Positions 61,720 to 64,000 of a stretch of DNA of 64,000 nucleotides are shown one piece after another. The stretch's first letter is position 1. Every line of letters begins with the position of its first letter. A program made the translations under genes and the position numbers. The notes beneath the pieces were generated by a model. The model saw only the letters and a program-made list of their open reading frames with translations. It was not told the origin of the DNA and searched no databases. This stretch comes from Membranipora membranacea. Taxonomy: Eukaryota; Bryozoa; Gymnolaemata; Cheilostomatida; Membraniporidae. The stretch spans positions 2,480,001 through 2,544,000 of the forward strand of contig OU612071.1 in assembly GCA_914767715.1 (NCBI GenBank), read 5' to 3'.

Positions 61720-62718
61720 AAATGTGTGTGACGTTGATGCCCTGTATCATCAATGCTTGATAACGCTTAACTTAACCGATTTATCACCAATGAGTGAGCA
61801 AAATTATCCATGTTATGAAGTCGTGACAGCAAGTTGTGTCCACCACTATTTAAAAATAGTCGTGAATTGTGCAAGATAAGTCTCTAGCCTCCCTTCACAG
61901 CCCTTGTTCTCTTTATGTTCAGTGCTTCTGCACATTGTAATTGCCTTCCCAGTGGAATGTCGGAAGTGTGGTATTCATAACATTGAGTGGTGGTGCACTG
62001 CATGATTGTTAATCTGGTTAACGTCACGCTGCTTGCTCACTGTTAAATTTGCTGAACACCAAAAGGTTTTGTTTTTTGGACTATTCTGACAATAATGCTG
62101 TTCTCTCTTGTTTGGATTATCTCTTTGCTGACATGTGGTAAGTTGTCTTGCAGTCTGTTGGCTTGTTGGTTGCATAAGCTCCGCCTTTTTTACCCCAACT
62201 TTGATTTTAAAAGTAGCTAGAACATAGTTGGTATCGAGTGAATTAGATAAGCAAGAGAGTTGCATCAAATTGGCCATTAGACAATAATATTCATGTTACA
62301 TGCTGCGGTAATCTACCTGGTCTGGTGCCCAACTATCTTAATGCAATCCGATTTTGGTCCTGAAGTGATTATGACGGGCACCAGATGGTATCCATTGGGG
62401 TCCATTGGGAGCCTGGGAACTGAATGAGATAAAGGATTGTCTTCATTTGGATAATTTATTTGCTTATATGGCTAGAGTAATCCTACCTTTATTTATGAGC
62501 AGATAACTAACAGCTTGTACAAAATGTCTTTTTTTGCGCATAACAAATAACTGTTCCAACGGTAATGTGTGATTCAAATGAGATACAATCCATGGTGCAA
62601 ATCTGAAGCCACAGTGTCATACAGAGGGTCAAAAACGATGTCGTAAAGTACAGCAGAGAAAAGCATAATGATCAAAACATCTTTCCCTAATAAGTAATGA
62701 TGATATTGGTAATTCCAG
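61720..62718. other. Intergenic stretch without recognised features
   Basis: No gene, RNA or repeat shared with the rest of the window was seen. A 100-codon minus-strand ORF (61975-62277) matches nothing known to me. Confidence 0.35.
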
Positions 62719-62839
62719 TCTGTCGAATTTCTACCCGCCTCCGACTCAGTATGGAGTTTATAGAGGTTATTTCTGTTGTTCTGAGACTACAGTCACTTGC
62801 ATAGCTAACGGCTGGCCAGACCTTCCAGAATTTAACAAG
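62719..62839 (+). CDS. Candidate internal exon of an unrecognised gene
   Basis: A 121-nt block starts after TTCCAG and ends before GTGAGA. It is open in the frame giving LSNFYPPPTQYGVYRGYFCC and then TCIANGWPDLPEFNK. The other two frames are interrupted or less protein-like. It would enter in phase 2 and leave in phase 0. The Cys and the ANGW segment faintly recall a sushi/CCP repeat, but this is not enough to assign a domain. No partner exon was found within the remaining 1.1 kb, so the gene would extend to the right of the window. Confidence 0.4.
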
Positions 62840-64000
62840 GTGAGAATAAAACTCATACTAATAGTCTATCCTCATCTGAATGGCTCGGTCAGGTGGTACT
62901 TTCCTAGAAATACCCAACTAGACATTGAAATTGAATTGCTTTCAATTTTTTGTAATTGGTTTATTAACTGACCTGGCATCGGCTTCCGTTCAGATGAGTG
63001 CAAACACATTGGCCAACCAACAGCAAATAAAATTTCACTTAAGATCACCCCCACTTCTCCACCTAATAAATTGAAGGGTGCGTTTTTTCTTTTCAATTTC
63101 TCTCATTGCACATGAGACTGACCCAAGTCGGTTGTTTGGTAGCAACAAGATGGCAATTAAACCAAAGTTTAGACATCATTAGTTGGTGAAAGAGTTGATG
63201 TTCGCCAATGACCCTGAATGCTCATCTCGTTTTAACTCCGTAATTTGTCAATGCAGTCAAACTTGTCTATGCATTGCTGGCATAAGCCAACAATAAGTGT
63301 TGTGTGCAGCATTTATAGCCCGACCAGAGGAGATGGAAAAAAAGTTCTGGCTATCTGCCTTAGTAAACCACTTTTGATATCACTGTTTTATCATTTTACC
63401 TCAAATAAGTTACTTGGACAAATATATTCGTTCATAGTTTTCTTTCAAAAATAGTCTGAGTTATTGTCTCACGTTTTACCTGCAGTTGGTGATGCTACAC
63501 ACAGAAAAATTTTAGAGTTATTTCCATTCTAAAATGAATTTTTCCAAGGGTGAAGTGGGGGAACTATCTAGGAATCAAGATAGAATCAAATACATATCAC
63601 AAAGCTTCTAACAATGAATTAAAATCACCCTAAGAATTTATCATCTTTCTTTTGTTATGCACAGTATAAGCTGATAGTCTGGTATAACAGTATTGCTATG
63701 TGTGATTGATCAAAATGATTCTAAGGATAGACCATTATCCTGCTCCTAGATGCAATAGCAATTGCTCAAATACATCAAACAGACAGGTGAAAATCACCCC
63801 AAGTTCGCATCAGTGTCATTTTAGGCATAGATCATTTTAATCGCCCCAAATAGTTCATAGCATTCTTACATGTGATAGCAAATGCTAAAATACATGATCG
63901 AAACCAGTGAAAATTACCTGAATGTATCATAAGTATCATTCTATGCATATGTCAATTTAAATCCCTCTAATAGTAGATAGGATGCTTAGATGTGACCGCA
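62840..64000. other. No recognised features
   Basis: AT-rich sequence. 63640-64000 has loose internal repeats of about 130 bp (GATAGCAAATGCTAAAATAC-like phrases with AAAATCACCCTAAG-like phrases). No gene is seen. Confidence 0.35.

Overview
The window is AT-rich animal genomic DNA. Its protein-coding genes are split into many short exons by GT-AG introns, it carries non-LTR and LTR retrotransposon debris, and all recognisable genes are metazoan types. There is no sign of prokaryotic organisation. The gene content (a SAMD3-like protein, a RING plus dynein-light-chain protein, cytidine deaminase, UCHL5) and the repeat load suggest an aquatic invertebrate, perhaps a sponge or another early-branching animal. 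That placement is inference; the sequence does not fix the species.

Layout. (1) About 1-7.6 kb: the last ten coding exons of a plus-strand gene resembling SAMD3-like proteins. (2) 8.2-17.6 kb: a decayed copy of the last exon of the RING/dynein-light-chain gene, then one copy of a larger duplicated block. That block is interrupted by a 3.3-kb palindromic foldback transposon, and a second, 2.2-kb relative of the transposon lies just downstream. (3) 18-23.5 kb: a decayed plus-strand LINE reverse transcriptase split by a younger minus-strand LINE with a long intact ORF and by a minisatellite-like insertion. (4) 24.1-25.4 kb: the apparently intact two-exon RING plus dynein-light-chain gene (minus). 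(5) 25.7-36.3 kb: two full copies and one partial copy of a roughly 5-kb direct repeat with no convincing protein gene. It contains diverged modules (A, B, C) that share a conserved core. (6) 37.2-39.0 kb: a complete four-exon cytidine deaminase (minus) with minisatellites at its stop codon and in intron 1. (7) 39-52 kb: mostly gene-free DNA with LINE and Ty3/gypsy fragments, SINE-like pieces and long hairpins. (8) 52.5-61.7 kb: a nine-exon UCHL5 (UCH37) deubiquitinase gene, complete except for one mutated splice donor. (9) 61.7-64 kb: mostly featureless, with one unrecognised candidate exon.

The most striking observations are: (a) the UCHL5 exon 4/intron 4 boundary has been amplified into a roughly 2-kb, 26-bp minisatellite in which almost every unit carries a consensus 5' splice site, while the first unit has lost it; (b) the foldback element has arrayed TTTTCGCGC (E2F-like) sites, and two paralogous empty sites define its insertion point; (c) one short protein joins a RING finger to a dynein-light-chain-like domain; (d) the 5-kb repeats contain conserved non-coding modules that could be small RNA genes or non-coding first exons. 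The genes do not form a pathway; UCHL5, cytidine deaminase and the RING protein are independent housekeeping-type or accessory loci.
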